This document shows positions 63,401 through 64,000 of a DNA stretch of 64,000 nucleotides, one piece after another. The number at the start of each line of letters is the position of its first letter. The stretch's first letter is position 1. Position numbers and translations under genes: made by a program. The stretch lies in contig NC_021681.1 in assembly GCF_000247815.1 (NCBI RefSeq), positions 17,513,040-17,577,039 of the forward strand, in the 5' to 3' direction. The notes beneath the pieces were generated by a model. It was not told the DNA's origin. It was given only the letters and a program-made list of their open reading frames with translations, and did no database searches. Source of the DNA: Ficedula albicollis (taxonomy: Eukaryota > Chordata > Aves > Passeriformes > Muscicapidae).

Positions 63401-64000
63401 TAAGCCTCTTTTAATTTTAAACCCCTCCATGTTTCTACATGCATTATTGATGAAGGTCGCAGGAAGAGCTGCAAAGCCACAGCTTCTGTTCTAGGCAAAC
63501 AAGCTGCTCTATCTGATGACAAAGTAAACAAAACACCTGAGATGCAGAGCACGTGACAGGAGCAAGGCACAGCTGGGTGGCAGCAAGTCATTCGATGGGG
63601 ACTGAGGAATCAAGACAAATTCAAGGAATTACAGGAAAGTTTCTAGGACTGCAAAGAGGGCTGTCCTTTCTGCTAAATCCTGACAATAAGGAAATGTTAT
63701 AATTTTTTGTACCAGAACCCAGAGGAGGATTTGCATTTAAGGAAAGAAAATAGCACACTGCCAAATCAGAGGAATGACACAGTGGGCAAGAGATAGGTGT
63801 AGATTTTTCTCTCTAGGGAAGAAAAAAAGAAAATATCACATAAGAGTATTACCAAGAATTAAGGGATGAGGGAGAAGAAGGAGAGGAAGAACAGGACTAC
63901 TATCCCTGACACACTTGAAAACTGTGTGCCTTCAGCCCACACCAGGAGAGATACACAATGATTGTGACAGTCTTGCCTCTGATGGAAACTGGTGATGTAC
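60476..64000 (-). other. RNPEPL1 5' intron (no exon seen)
   Basis: Upstream of the exon at 60475-60335, which starts in phase 0 with IWWLDPEL, no further aminopeptidase-like exon is visible to the window edge. In human RNPEPL1, as I recall, the residues before this point are in a large first exon, so this stretch is most likely intron 1. No repeat family or RNA gene is recognised. Confidence 0.6.

Overview
The window looks like nuclear DNA from a bird. Genes are split into short exons with GT-AG introns, and there are two fragments of avian-type CR1 LINE tails. Two single-copy vertebrate genes, CAPN10 and RNPEPL1, lie next to each other in the same orientation, as they do in human 2q37. The species cannot be named from sequence alone. 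All exon coordinates were placed by reading splice sites and phase by eye; no alignment was run.

Left third (1-27.3 kb): a small cluster of microsomal cytochrome P450 genes of family CYP2. The first exon of one gene runs off the left edge on the minus strand (1-137). A complete nine-exon gene follows on the minus strand (13198 down to 3910), and a complete nine-exon gene on the plus strand (19251 to 27323). Both complete genes encode 489 residues with no frame break, and they are head to head across about 6 kb. The minus-strand gene has a 772-base pure C run in intron 6.

Middle (28.4-43.4 kb): CAPN10 on the minus strand. Twelve coding exons give a 672-residue calpain with an intact Cys-His-Asn triad, provided only one of two identical copies of exon 9 is used. 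Its GC-rich promoter is interrupted by a second pure C run of 762 bases.

Right (49.8 kb to the edge): RNPEPL1 on the minus strand, an M1-family zinc aminopeptidase. Ten exons (541 residues, to the stop) are inside the window; the 5' exon lies beyond the right edge.

The genes belong to two unrelated groups: the P450s (monooxygenases of the endoplasmic reticulum) and the CAPN10/RNPEPL1 protease-peptidase pair. No operon-like logic is expected. The most unusual content is structural. There are two very long poly-C runs whose flanks are repeated on either side, and about fourteen direct tandem duplications of 48 to about 1266 bp. One duplicates a CAPN10 exon and one duplicates a CAPN10 splice acceptor. 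I think at least the poly-C runs are assembly or sequencing artefacts; the duplications could be real or artefactual.
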